In this document: positions 45,867-55,640 of the stretch, piece by piece
How positions within the stretch are numbered: the stretch's first letter is position 1
Layout of the letters: each line of letters opens with the position of its first letter
Assembly (NCBI GenBank): GCA_033439795.1
Contig: JAUTDP010000004.1
Span: 3,906,001-3,970,000 of the forward strand
Direction of reading: 5' to 3'
DNA from: Sordaria brevicollis
Lineage: Eukaryota; Ascomycota; Sordariomycetes; Sordariales; Sordariaceae
DNA length: 64,000 nt
Position numbers and translations under genes: made by a program
The notes under the pieces: generated by a model
What the model saw: the letters and a program-made list of their open reading frames with translations, nothing else
The model's database searches: none
Told to the model about the DNA's origin: nothing

Positions 45867-47695
45867 CCTGTGTATCTCGCTGTCGAGACGATATGGTTAT
45901 CCGATGTTTTGCGCTCTGCTCTTCCAGGTCAGCGTTGGCAACGCTGGTAGTAGCATGCAGGTGTTGAAACAAAGAAGGTGCTGAGACGCTGAATGACTGG
46001 TTTTCTTCAAGTCCAGGGACTCTGGCAAAGAGAGATCGGAGAAGTGCGTGTCTCTTATAGTGTTCGAACGTTGTGAACGACCAAGGATGGCGTTGGACAG
46101 CATTTCGGGCTGGTCTGCTGCTCTACTTGTCACATACGAGTACGTTCGCTCTTCCCAGGCCTATGAATTTGTCACGGAAGGTGGGGTGATTCTCCCGAAA
46201 GGGAGATCCCACCAAGTTCGTTCTGCTTCCGAGACGCGAAGCTGACTTGCGATGGCGACATGGTGATAATGCTGCGTGTGCCTTATCGGCCTTAGATAGA
46301 TGACGAGAGTACCCCAGGTCGAATAGATGCACGAGATATACCATGTCCCTCCTGCCAGTTGAACCGTCCAGTGATGGCTGGTGGGAGATCCAATCATATC
46401 CTAAACTGGGACCCAGGTAGATTTCGCCAAGGCAGCCGCATCTTGAGAACAAGTCTACTTGGAAGACGATCGGTGCAGTCTTTTTCGGTGGTGGTATCAA
46501 GGAGTGGGAGGAAGCCGAGGGTATGAGATAATGCAATCTCCATCTCCAGGGTCGCGGTTGGATCGGGGTGTCGGGAGACGAGGGGGTAGAATGTGCCGCT
46601 CAGTCGTTCAAGAGAATTTTGGCTAAACCGGTTGATAGTAGCATCACGAATCAGCAACATGAAACAAAGTATGGATTGACGCTTCCAGGGTACGAACCTG
46701 GAGATCTCCGGTCTATAGAAGGTCTCCAAAATCCCCACGAAGATGGTCGTTACATTTCCATGCCGCCAGACACAGGTAAGGTCTAGAACTTGATGCGCGC
46801 AACGGAGGACAACCTGGTTTGGCATGGACTGTCAGAATGTCAATGGACCAATGGATGGAGCCCCCTTGCTCACCATCTCATTTGTGAAGAAGCTTGATTC
46901 ACGGGAGTGCAAAGATACATCCAGACATGCATAGAGATGGAGATGTAACCTGCCATTGTATGCCGTGATTCGGATCCTGCCTAAATCATTGATTAGGTCG
47001 AGCATGGTGGATGCAGTAGATTGATGACTGTCGGTATGACGGTCGTAGCTCCGGTCCTAAATTGCCGCTGAAAACTCCATTTTTGCTCAGGGTGACTTCT
47101 CTAAGAGTCTCGCACGAGCAGGTCGAGATGCAGTTGTTGCGCTTGTCGTTTCCTCGCGTTGATCTTGTCTGAAATAACGGGAGAATGTACAGAGCTTTGG
47201 AAAAACGATAAAATTTGGTGGACAGACCTCGAGGTATGAAGTCAAGGTAGCGATGCAAGGAAATTGCGTAGAGGGAAGTCTGCATGCCATCCTCGGTTAG
47301 ATAAGTAATGGAAAGGGTGCTCGGTCAAACTTCCATTTCCTCGGACGTTCTTGTTAGGGTGGAAACAGCGAGTACTTGACAAAGGGTAATTGCACCCTGC
47401 AGACGGCCACATGGTCCTTCCCCTAAACCGATCACAAGCTTTGGTTAACGGCAAGTGCCAAATATGGTCCTGTCGTCCAATGGAAGGGAAGTCTCGGCCA
47501 GAAAGTACATAGATCTTGCAACCCGCATCTCGCTACCTCTAGATAGAACGTGATGCGATTGACCCGACCTACCCCCAGTCGGGGAGCGTAGACTGGCTGA
47601 GATCAACCCCAGGGTGATCAACGACGTCACATCGCCAACCAGACCCTCAACGGAGTCCCAATCAAGCCATCATCTTAAGCTGATAGAAGCCTCTT
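45867..47695. other. Long intergenic region
   Basis: About 1.8 kb without a supported gene. Frames at 46123-46536 and 46394-46825 (minus) lack motifs. A short hairpin near 46688-46708 (CCAGG...CCTGG) resembles a T arm but has no partner acceptor. Confidence 0.45.
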
Positions 47696-49026
47696 TCAAG
47701 CCTCATACCCGGGCAACCTCCCCCTTCGGCCCTGCAGCCGGCAAAAGTCTCTAGCAGGGGACGCAGCCATCTTCTCCAACTCCATACTCAAAACCTTATC
47801 CATGTTCTTCTTGACATTATCCTGCATCTCCTTGCCCTCAAACATGAAGTTGAGCTGCTCCAGGGTTTGGTTATGCGTCTCCGGGAAGAAGAAGTACACC
47901 GTCAAGATCTCCACCATGATCCACACGTAATACACGATGTAGTACTTCCACCCAATGCTGTCGAGCGCAATCGGGTTGAGGTGCGTATTGAAGAAGACGG
48001 CGGCGCGCACGCTGAGCTGCTCGACGGCTATTCCATGCAAGCGCTGCTGGAAGGGGAAGAGTTCGACTAGGTAGGTGTAGGCGAGGGCCTTCCAGCCTAT
48101 GTTGCAGAAACTGTTGTTTTGTGTGTGTCAGCAGACCCCTCGTAGCAAACTGGGTATGGTGGATACATGACGGAGGATGCGAGGGATTGGGCAAGCAGGT
48201 TGAAGAACTCACGGCGAATAAACATAAATAAACACCAATACCGGAATCGTCGCGCGCGGAGAGTTCTCAATCGTCGACCTGGCGCTCGCAATCGTCCAAA
48301 CGATATAAACCACCGCCCCACCAATCGTGCAAAAGCAAACACATTTTGCGTCTTGGAAACCTCGGCGCGATGAGAGCAATGGGTACAGCATTGATCAGGC
48401 CCCAGTAGGTATTGCTCAAAATAATTTTCCTTAACCGTGTGGTCGTCCGTGATGTTGACCAGCACCAAAATTTTCTTCATGTAAAAGCTTGAAAGCCCGT
48501 TGCCGCTCCATTTGCGTGAAGAAGCCCATGACGGCTGTGATCGCAAACCGCCGCCGCATCGGCGGGTCGCGGACGACGTCCCCCCATACGAATTTGCTGG
48601 CTAGTCCTTTTTTCTGGGCGATGGTGCTCTGGGTTTGTGCGCACTCTCGAGGCGGACAAACTCTTGGCCGCCGATGCTCTCGCTGTGGTATTTGTTCAGA
48701 ATCGCAAATGCTTTCGTCGCCACGATCTTTGGAAATCAACCACCGCGGGGATTCAGGACGGTAGGGCATGAATGCTATTTGGAAGAAACTCGACACCAGC
48801 TGCAGTAAGCTAGGTAGGCGCCAGGCCCAGGTACTCCCATACACGTGATCAGCGAGGTGAGGAGGATGGTCCGACGCCGGCCAAGGTAGAGGCTGATGGT
48901 GGGAATAACGGGGATGGCGCAGAGGGAGCCGAGGGAGTACATGGCGTTGAGCAAGCCGAGACGACATTTGGTTGGATTGTCAAAGTCTATCCTTAAGGGC
49001 AAGGCAGTGTGCTCTGTAGTGGTTAG
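47696..49026 (-). pseudogene. Decayed lactose-permease-type sugar transporter (MFS)
   Basis: Pieces of a sugar-porter protein occur in order but in different frames: DFDNPTKCRLGLLNAMYSLG and LYLGRRRTILL (about 49000-48850), WAWRLPSLLQLV and PESPRWLISKDRG (48830-48720), KFVWGDVVRDPPMRRRFAI (48600-48540), IVWTIASAR (48320-48290), and AVEQLSVRAAVFFNT to YFFFPETHNQTLEQLNFMFEG (48030-47830). Small insertions break the frame at about 48712, 48645, 48513 and 48430. Roughly 80-90 family residues are missing between the GRRR loop and WAWRLP, and the first membrane helices are not visible upstream. A normal-looking intron (GTGAGT near 48211 to ACAACAG near 48112) and an acceptor-like CTACAG near 49015 survive, showing it was once a spliced gene. 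No restored reading is proposed. Confidence 0.8.
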
Positions 49027-50323
49027 TCACAGTACCTTATGTGTGGAAGTAGAGCAGCAGAGAAGATCGGATGATAAGTGGCGTTGTAGGTAAGGACGGG
49101 GTATGGTGCTACCGAAGGGTATAGGGAAGCGTGACGGAAAGACCAGTGTAATTGCGTCCCGGTCTTGGATTACACCGAGCGTGGGGAAATCATGGGAAAG
49201 GCACAGGTTGATCCGCAGTTGTCAGACCATGGCCGTGACCATGCAACCAAGTTGTTGGGAGAATGTCCGTTACACCATTTCTTGTATGTGCCACACAGTC
49301 CATTTTGACAGCAGTGGGAGCGCTGCTGTGCTGGTTTCCCGAGAGACAAAAGTTCTCGATGACAGCAGACCGAATTCGAGGTCGCGGTGCTCGCTTTGCT
49401 GCTTGTCGTAATGGCAATAAGCAAAGCTCGTAACAAGGTCTACAAACGGGAACGCTATGGATCAGGTTACCGCACAGCAAAGGATTATGGTGATTAGAGG
49501 AGCCGTCCAAGGTTGCCTGACGACAAAAGGAGACCAGTTTTAAAGCGAACGAAACAGACTAGACATAATATGCCAAAGGAAACGTTTTTGGTATCGCAGC
49601 CGCTATGTAGGCGAAAATTGTCAACCAGACCAAGGCGTTCAATATTCGTCATCGCGCCATGTGGCCCTCTTTGTTCTTTTAAACCAGTTTCCACAGGCCC
49701 TCCCAGAACTTGTGTCTCGCTCGTCCCTTGGGACATAATTCTTGTGGTGATGGTGGAACTTGTCAAACACTATCGTGTGACAGATGGCGTAGCTCGAGTG
49801 TGTATGTATGCAGGACGGACAAGAGGCTGGTGATTCGACTTCCAGACTGTTGATTCGAAGCAGTACCGAGGCCACTCTCGGTACCCTGCGGCGCCGTTTT
49901 CCGTTCGCTCAATTTTTTCGTGCTTTCTAGGCCAAGGCCTCCTTCGGAACATGAGGGGCTGACAGGAGGGGTGGCGAAGTGTTTTATGCGGCGCGTTCGT
50001 GCGTGTTCTCCAGTCAAACGGAAGTTAGGGTTGATTGGCTGGGCTGTTGTGTATGGGCTGGACATTCGGAGAAAACTTGGTGCCCAGGGCGAGCGGACCG
50101 TTCAGGCGAATTAGTTTTACGGCTTGGTCACTTATGGAGGCCAGATGACTGAATGACCCGGGGTGTTGCCCTGGTATTATCACGGTAAAGGTCCGGCGGC
50201 GGCGGCGGCAACGACCCATGAAGCGGTAGCCCAGTCTGAAGATCTCGGAAATATGGCACGGTTCGAGGAAAAGGAGGCTGATCAAAGCACAGTCTATTCA
50301 AGACCCTATTTGCAAGCCTAGGC
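49027..50323. other. Intergenic region
   Basis: The missing 5' part of the transporter pseudogene should lie here, but I find no matching coding remnant. Short frames on both strands at 49100-50100 carry no known motif. Confidence 0.45.
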
Positions 50324-51204
50324 TTAGGCGACCGGGGCATAGACAAAGTCCTCGAGCTCCTTGTAGGCCTTCTCGAGATCCTACGAGTTGTTAGTGTCTG
50401 ACAGCGGAAAGCATCTCGTAGCGACAGAGCGACTCGTACCTCGTTCACGATGATCTTGTCGTGGACACCAGTCTTGCTGAAGGCAAGCTCGTTCTTGGCC
50501 TGGGCCAGTCTCTTGAGGATCTCCTCCTCCTTATCGGTGCCGCGGCCGCGCAGTCTCTTCTCGAGCTCCTCGTCGGATGGGGGAGCGATGAATACGTAGC
50601 GGGCAGGGAAGCCAGAGGCCTGGATCTGCTTGACGCCCTCCATCTCGATGTCGAGAACGACAACCTTGCCCTTGGCAGATTGCTCCTCGATGGTGGCCTT
50701 GCTGGTGCCGTAGAAGTTGCTGCCGAACTGGGCACTGTTGTGGAGAGTTAGCCTCCCTCGCTCTCTCATGTAAGTGGTGTCTCTGATCAGGCGTGTTGAT
50801 GGCCGTACCTCTCGACGAAACCGCCCTTGGCCTTCAAGTCCTCGAAAGCCTCCTTGGTGACATAGTGGTAGTCGACGCCATCCTTCTCGCCGGGTCTGGG
50901 GCCGCGGGTGGTGTGCGACACGGAAAGGGTAAAGGTATCGGGGTGTCTCTCAAAGAGGAGCTTGAAGAGGGTGCCCTTGCCGACGCCAGAAGGGCCGGAG
51001 ATGACGACGGGGCGACGATCGGGAGGGAGAACTGGCAGCGCAGCCGAGTCAGTACTGGCGGTGGGTGGAGGAGGATGATGTTTCCCATTGTTATCCGGGA
51101 ACTTGAAGTGAGGGCAGAGGCATACTGGGAGCCATTGTGTGGATGGGACGCGTTCGAAGAATCGAGTTGACGAGACGGGCAGCAGGCAGGCGCATGGCGG
51201 ACAT
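50324..51204 (-). CDS. guk1: Guanylate kinase
   Basis: Four exons: 51204..51126, 51031..50809, 50734..50440 and 50380..50324, 217 residues. Intron 1 (donor GTATGC, branch ACTGAC, acceptor GCCAG) is needed because the kinase frame has no ATG upstream; after joining, MSAMRLPAARLVNSILR leads into LPPDRRPVVISGPSGVGKGT. The P-loop GPSGVGKG is at 39-46. GMP-binding elements follow: SVSHTTRGPRPGE, DGVDYHYV, then AQFGSNFYGTS, VVVLDIEMEGVKQI and the lid R-G-R-G-T. The enzyme converts GMP to GDP with ATP. The first ~22 residues are basic, amphipathic and free of acidic residues, like a mitochondrial presequence, while an internal ATG (residue 24, MAPILPP) would give a plain cytosolic enzyme; dual targeting is an inference. 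Confidence 0.92.
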
Positions 51205-51619
51205 TCAGGAACCAAACGCGGGCGGTTGAGTGCTAAAAAGATGGGATCCGTCAGGGTCGCAGCGCCGCGCCGGGGAGGGGTGCTGTCAGCCCCACTTCTT
51301 CTATTCGGCCCCTGATTTGTTCTCCACCGTCCGTCGAGTTTCAGACGAGGGACGGGCTGCCCGACGCCCCGACCGTTCTTTGGCAGATGACCCTAACCCT
51401 CGGGACGAGACGAGATAAGAATTTAACAAAAAGTGGTAATAAGTTGGCGTACGAAGCGTTAAGACTGTAGCTGTAATGATATGTATATAACAAACGCCGA
51501 ACGAGTCACTCTCAAGAGTCTCAGTCCGAGTCCCCGCCTCCACGGACGAGTCCACGCATCAATATCATTTCAGGCCATGGACTGCACAAGAGCAAACAAA
51601 ACCCTCGACACATGAATGA
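51205..51619. other. Intergenic region
   Basis: Promoter of the guanylate kinase gene and 3' side of the GFA gene. Nothing else seen. Confidence 0.5.
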
Positions 51620-52141
51620 TCATTGTTCCTCCTCCTCTTTCTTCTTCTTATCATCCTCATCATCTCCCGGCGGTGGGCCATACTGTGCAGGCGCCATGGT
51701 CTCGTAGCACTCCCATTGCTCGGGCAGCTCCATGACCGCCGACCGAGTGTAGATGTGTCTGGGTTTCGTCTCCTTCCAGTCTATCCCAGAGTCAATAGCA
51801 CCGCCCTTGATGGAAATGGCAGGGCGCATGCTGCCGTCGGGGGGCACGGCGGCGTGGAGAATGCGCACTCCGCACTTGGGGCAAAAGTAGCAGTGCATTG
51901 TGTTGCCGCTGTCGGCAGGATGGGTGAAGACGGAGAGCTTCGACTCGAGATCGGCTGGAAGAGGAAACATGTCGCTGGCTGGGAAGTAGACCGAGGTCCC
52001 AAAGAACGAGGCCGACTGCTTTCGACAAGTCGTACAATGGCAGCATGCCATCCCGAGCGGTTTCGAGGACGGTGTCCGGAACTTGATGTATCCGCATTCG
52101 CAGCTGACGGGAAGCCCCTTGTCCGTGTCCGTGTCCGCCAT
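51620..52141 (-). CDS. GFA/CENP-V-domain zinc-binding protein
   Basis: A single exon of 173 residues. It shows the full cysteine pattern of the glutathione-dependent formaldehyde-activating (GFA) / CENP-V fold: CECG at 14-17, ACCHCTTCRK at 32-41 and CYFCPKCGVRI at 84-94, with the SFFGTSVYFP strand between. These Cys sets bind two zinc ions in the family. The C terminus ends in a run of Asp, Lys and Glu (DDEDDKKKKEEEEQ), probably disordered. Family members include a bacterial protein that couples formaldehyde to glutathione, but most fungal copies have no known substrate, so only the fold is assigned. No signal peptide; likely cytosolic. Confidence 0.9.
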   Translation of the reverse strand: MADTDTDKGLPVSCECGYIKFRTPSSKPLGMACCHCTTCRKQSASFFGTSVYFPASDMFPLPADLESKLSVFTHPADSGNTMHCYFCPKCGVRILHAAVPPDGSMRPAISIKGGAIDSGIDWKETKPRHIYTRSAVMELPEQWECYETMAPAQYGPPPGDDEDDKKKKEEEEQ

Positions 52142-52615
52142 GGTTTGAAGGTATGAGGAGATGATTTCGCAAAGGCCGACTCAAGAGTCGATACGGATGC
52201 TGCGAGAAGAGTCTGATATCGAGATCTAGATGATGTAGGAGGAGAAGAAGGCGTTGGAGACACAGAGTGGAAAGAAAGCGGTTACTTACTTTGCCTCTTT
52301 AGGTCTACGTCCGCCCTCCGATGACGGACCCGATTCCCTCAACCCGCAAATCTTCCATCGAGGCGGAAATATGGTATACTTGGGTTACTATCAGTAACCA
52401 CGGTGGTAAGCAACACACCTGCTTTCGAGTTGGCGCAGGCTACAACGTAGACTACGTTACCCCGCACTTGTCAGCCCGAGTGAATCTCTCCCGTTGGAAA
52501 GTAATATTATTCTCCTCCGACATCTCATGCTCCTTGTGCTTCCTTCTTGTAAAAAAACCTCTTTATCCACCTTCTACAACCCTTTTCGTCATTCGAGTTT
52601 GTCATACTGGGCGAC
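52142..52615. other. Divergent intergenic region
   Basis: Shared upstream region of the GFA gene and the 2EXR gene. No gene seen. Confidence 0.5.
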
Positions 52616-53620
52616 ATGTCAACGGATACTACTCAACAAGCAGCAAACCAGACTTTGGGGGAACTACAGCCGACCGAGAGGAGAGGCGCAGCTCCCTTCC
52701 TTCATGGAGAGGACAGACCTGATCAGCAGAACACTAGCACACCGCGGACACTCATGTCCCTGCCTCAAGAACTCCGAGACATGGTCTGGGCCGAAGCTCT
52801 TGATCCGTCTCCCGAGAAAATGGCTGTTCCACCTTCCAAGCATGTACCCCTTCCCCCCATGATATTGACCAGCCGGCCGCCGCTTCTCGCCCATGTCTGT
52901 CGAGATTCCCGCGCCTTCGTCCAAGAGCGATACAAGGCTGCCTATGGCGTTCCTGAGAACCTGTCCACCTCAAATGGATTAGGGGTTGAGGGCCGCCAAC
53001 GGTTGATGTGGGTTTCTCGGTCGACAATAAGGCAGATACACACATTCAGCGGGTCAGCCGGGCATATCACCACCATGGGCTTGGATCCACATGGTAGTTT
53101 TGTCCTCATTCATGATCAAAGTTACACCATCTACGGGGAAGTCAAGGACCAACTCGCTCATTTACTCCCCCAAGCCCAAGACTTCCAAATCATGATGTGC
53201 CTGGGCTACCACTCCACCGTGTGGATACCCTGCCGCGCTGCAAAGACGTTCAAGTTGCCTTGGGGTTGGATGTTGGGTACTGGACGCAACTCGCCCCGGT
53301 TCGTTGATACCCGGGATCTGGGTTTCTTGCAGCAAGTGCTTCGTGAACTGGATGGCTTGGAATGGACCGAAGAAGACTTGGACACATGCGGTATTACACG
53401 GCTGCGCGACTTCGTTGGAAATGTCAAGAAACGGGAGGAGTTTGATACGCTGGCTTCGGGCCTGTTCAAAGCATTGTGGGACAAACTCAACACCGGCATG
53501 GATAATGACGGTGAGGTTCGGTTGAACAGAGGGATGCCGAAAATCAGAACAGTTTTTCAGTTTCTCGTCATGGATGAACCGGGGCCGGGATGGGGGATTA
53601 GAGTCAGACCTGGGCAATGA
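52616..53620 (+). CDS. 2EXR-domain protein, copy 1
   Basis: A single exon of 334 residues from the ATG at 52616. After a ~40-residue polar start comes the 2EXR opening, LMSLPQELRDMVWAEAL, followed by the expected PPMILTSRPPLLAHVCRDSRAFV, the strand-helix pattern that closes the domain. The rest includes MWVSRSTIRQIHTFSG and GSFVLIHDQSYTIYGE, then a helical C-terminal half with no known motif. 2EXR proteins are common in filamentous ascomycetes and have no established function; the N-terminal piece resembles an F-box-like hydrophobic module. The gene 640 bp downstream has the same architecture, so the two are likely an old tandem duplication. Confidence 0.75.
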   Translation: MSTDTTQQAANQTLGELQPTERRGAAPFLHGEDRPDQQNTSTPRTLMSLPQELRDMVWAEALDPSPEKMAVPPSKHVPLPPMILTSRPPLLAHVCRDSRAFVQERYKAAYGVPENLSTSNGLGVEGRQRLMWVSRSTIRQIHTFSGSAGHITTMGLDPHGSFVLIHDQSYTIYGEVKDQLAHLLPQAQDFQIMMCLGYHSTVWIPCRAAKTFKLPWGWMLGTGRNSPRFVDTRDLGFLQQVLRELDGLEWTEEDLDTCGITRLRDFVGNVKKREEFDTLASGLFKALWDKLNTGMDNDGEVRLNRGMPKIRTVFQFLVMDEPGPGWGIRVRPGQ

Positions 53621-54257
53621 TGTGCTTCGAGGGCCTGTTAAGTAACTACATCCAATCTTGAGTCTCCGATCTGCTTTACTCGTCTGGGCTTGAAGCACCC
53701 CAGACCCATCCACCAAGTACCTAGAATGGTCCGTTCAGGTTGAGAAAGTTGAACTTTTGCAAGTTTCGGCGCAAAAACCATGCAGGGCATAGACGGTGAA
53801 GGGTTATGGATTCTTTCCACCCTTCCCGTGAACCTTCTTCCACTAGCCATAACCTTCCAGGTCAACATCATATCCGCCTTTCCTGCCAGCCACTCACTGC
53901 ACTGGGCACCGCATCAGCCTTCTTCTTCCCGTATCCCTCCTGTTGTGCGGGTCGTCCTTTCACTTACCTTCCTTCCTTCACTGGTTGCCACCCTTCAACA
54001 GCCTTGCACTCCACACGCTTGCTGCCTGTCTCTCTTTTGCCCTACTCAAGTCCACCCCAGATCAGCTGCTTCCCTCTCTGTCATTTCTTTCCCTCCTAAG
54101 CAAGAAACGACCCTGCAGGTATGCCCATTTCCACCCCCACCACACTTGTCGAATTTTACTAGAGATACATGATGACTGCGTCTGTTGATATCTGACTTCC
54201 ACTTGCAATTTAGCTTCCCTCAAAAGCCCACGTACCTACCACGTCGGCGGCACCATC
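53621..54257. other. Intergenic region with a likely 5'-UTR intron
   Basis: Pyrimidine-rich leader of the second 2EXR gene. A plausible leader intron runs 54119..54213 (donor GCAGGTATGC, branch TCTGACTT, acceptor ATTTAG). Confidence 0.5.
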
Positions 54258-55340
54258 ATGTCACAGACCAGGGGACATGCGCCTCGTGGAACAGCATCTG
54301 TGCCTAATAGCAACTGCCACGACGACTGCTCGACCGGTATGCTTCCCTCGTCGGAGCTTGCCAAATCGGATGCCGACAATGCGAGCGGCAACAGCATCTC
54401 GGACCAACCCAAGACCTTCAAGGATCTTCCTCAGGAGATGAGAGATGTGATCTGGAAGGAATCCCTGCTCGATAGCGACAACTACAACAAGTTCAGCGGG
54501 TGTAACGTCAACCCTGATGAGGCCTTCCCGCCGTGGGAATCCCAACATGGTCCTATCTTGCTGTCTTCGCGGGCGCCAACTATCGCCCATCTGTGCCAGG
54601 ATGCACGTGCAGCTGCCCTGAAGCACCACAACCAAGATTGGACCCAAAGTGGATTATCTCCATTGCAGAAGAGCTATAATCCTTCGCCTGGGCTATGGAG
54701 ATCCACCTTGTTGGTCCCCAAATCGTACAACAAGCTCGGCTACGGCGTGCTGGCCGAAGAGTTACAACGTGAGCCTTTCAAAGGCCACTCCTTGCTTTTG
54801 GACGCGTCCAAGATGTTGGATTTGCCCGTGCCGTATTGGTACACGCCTGATGACTCCTCGATCCATCGCACTCTGCAAAACAATCACCGAACTCAAGCAT
54901 ACAATTTTCTGAAACATGCCAGGGACGACCAGGTGATGGTGACATTGCCATATCTGAGGGTTACTGCTACATTCGCTTGCTCACAATGGTCTCAATGGAA
55001 AATTCTGGCCTGCCAAGTTCCTGATTGCAACGACGACCAGGTCTTTGCGCAGCTTTTGGAACGATACGACTGGGATTTTGGGTCCTTCGTGTACCGAGAT
55101 GTGTACGTGGACGCTCAAGACCACAATGCGCTATGGTGTATCCTTCGCGGCGCTCGACACTTTTTCCCATCGGAAGCGAATCAGATTTATAACGCCTCAA
55201 TTCATGAGGATGTTCAAAATGCATTGAAGTCTCTTCGGGACATTTGGGTACAAAAAAGCAGGGAACTGTCGGGCGGCGAAGAAGTCATGCCAAGAGTTAA
55301 ACCCGTCTTCAAGATCAGGATCCAGATTGAACTCGACTAA
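54258..55340 (+). CDS. 2EXR-domain protein, copy 2
   Basis: A single exon of 360 residues. The 2EXR opening FKDLPQEMRDVIWKESLL appears at about residue 53, then PILLSSRAPTIAHLCQDARAAAL, in the same order and spacing type as copy 1 at 52616 (LPQE-[LM]-RD-[MV]-[VI]-W, then SR-x-P-x-[LI]-AH-[VL]-C-x-D-[SA]-RA). Beyond the domain: STLLVPKSYNKLGYG, HSLLLDASKMLDLPV, then EDVQNALKSLRDIWVQKSRE near the end. The two copies are well diverged outside the domain. No catalytic motif, signal peptide or membrane segment. Function unknown. Confidence 0.75.
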   Translation: MSQTRGHAPRGTASVPNSNCHDDCSTGMLPSSELAKSDADNASGNSISDQPKTFKDLPQEMRDVIWKESLLDSDNYNKFSGCNVNPDEAFPPWESQHGPILLSSRAPTIAHLCQDARAAALKHHNQDWTQSGLSPLQKSYNPSPGLWRSTLLVPKSYNKLGYGVLAEELQREPFKGHSLLLDASKMLDLPVPYWYTPDDSSIHRTLQNNHRTQAYNFLKHARDDQVMVTLPYLRVTATFACSQWSQWKILACQVPDCNDDQVFAQLLERYDWDFGSFVYRDVYVDAQDHNALWCILRGARHFFPSEANQIYNASIHEDVQNALKSLRDIWVQKSRELSGGEEVMPRVKPVFKIRIQIELD

Positions 55341-55640
55341 GAAAGGACTTGCTTGAAGTTCTTGTCCTGGTCACCAAGTCGACGGTAACCAGGATTCATC
55401 ATCAGTTCTTTCAAATTTCCAGCTGCGATGGACGGTTTTCTTTCTTCTTCTCTTATTTCTGCGTCACTTCAGACTTCCGGTCACCATTCCTCTCTTCTTG
55501 CCTTTTCCGGTCTTAGCAGGAAGGCGACACCCGGTACAAGCTGCCGAGACTCAAGTTAAAAGCCCACAGGCGAGCAACCATTGGACTTTCACAACCCAAA
55601 CATCATCTTACTATCCGCGTCTATCTGCATTGCTTTCAAC
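55341..55640. other. Short intergenic region
   Basis: Leader of the next gene, with a TTCTT-rich tract near 55440. Its frame stays open 20 codons upstream of the ATG at 55641 without another ATG. Confidence 0.5.

Noticed and set aside
46670..46720. T-arm-like hairpin CCAGG-TTCGTAC-CCTGG
   Set aside because: Box B deviates at an invariant A, no box A at a suitable distance and no pairing acceptor strand, so not called as tRNA.
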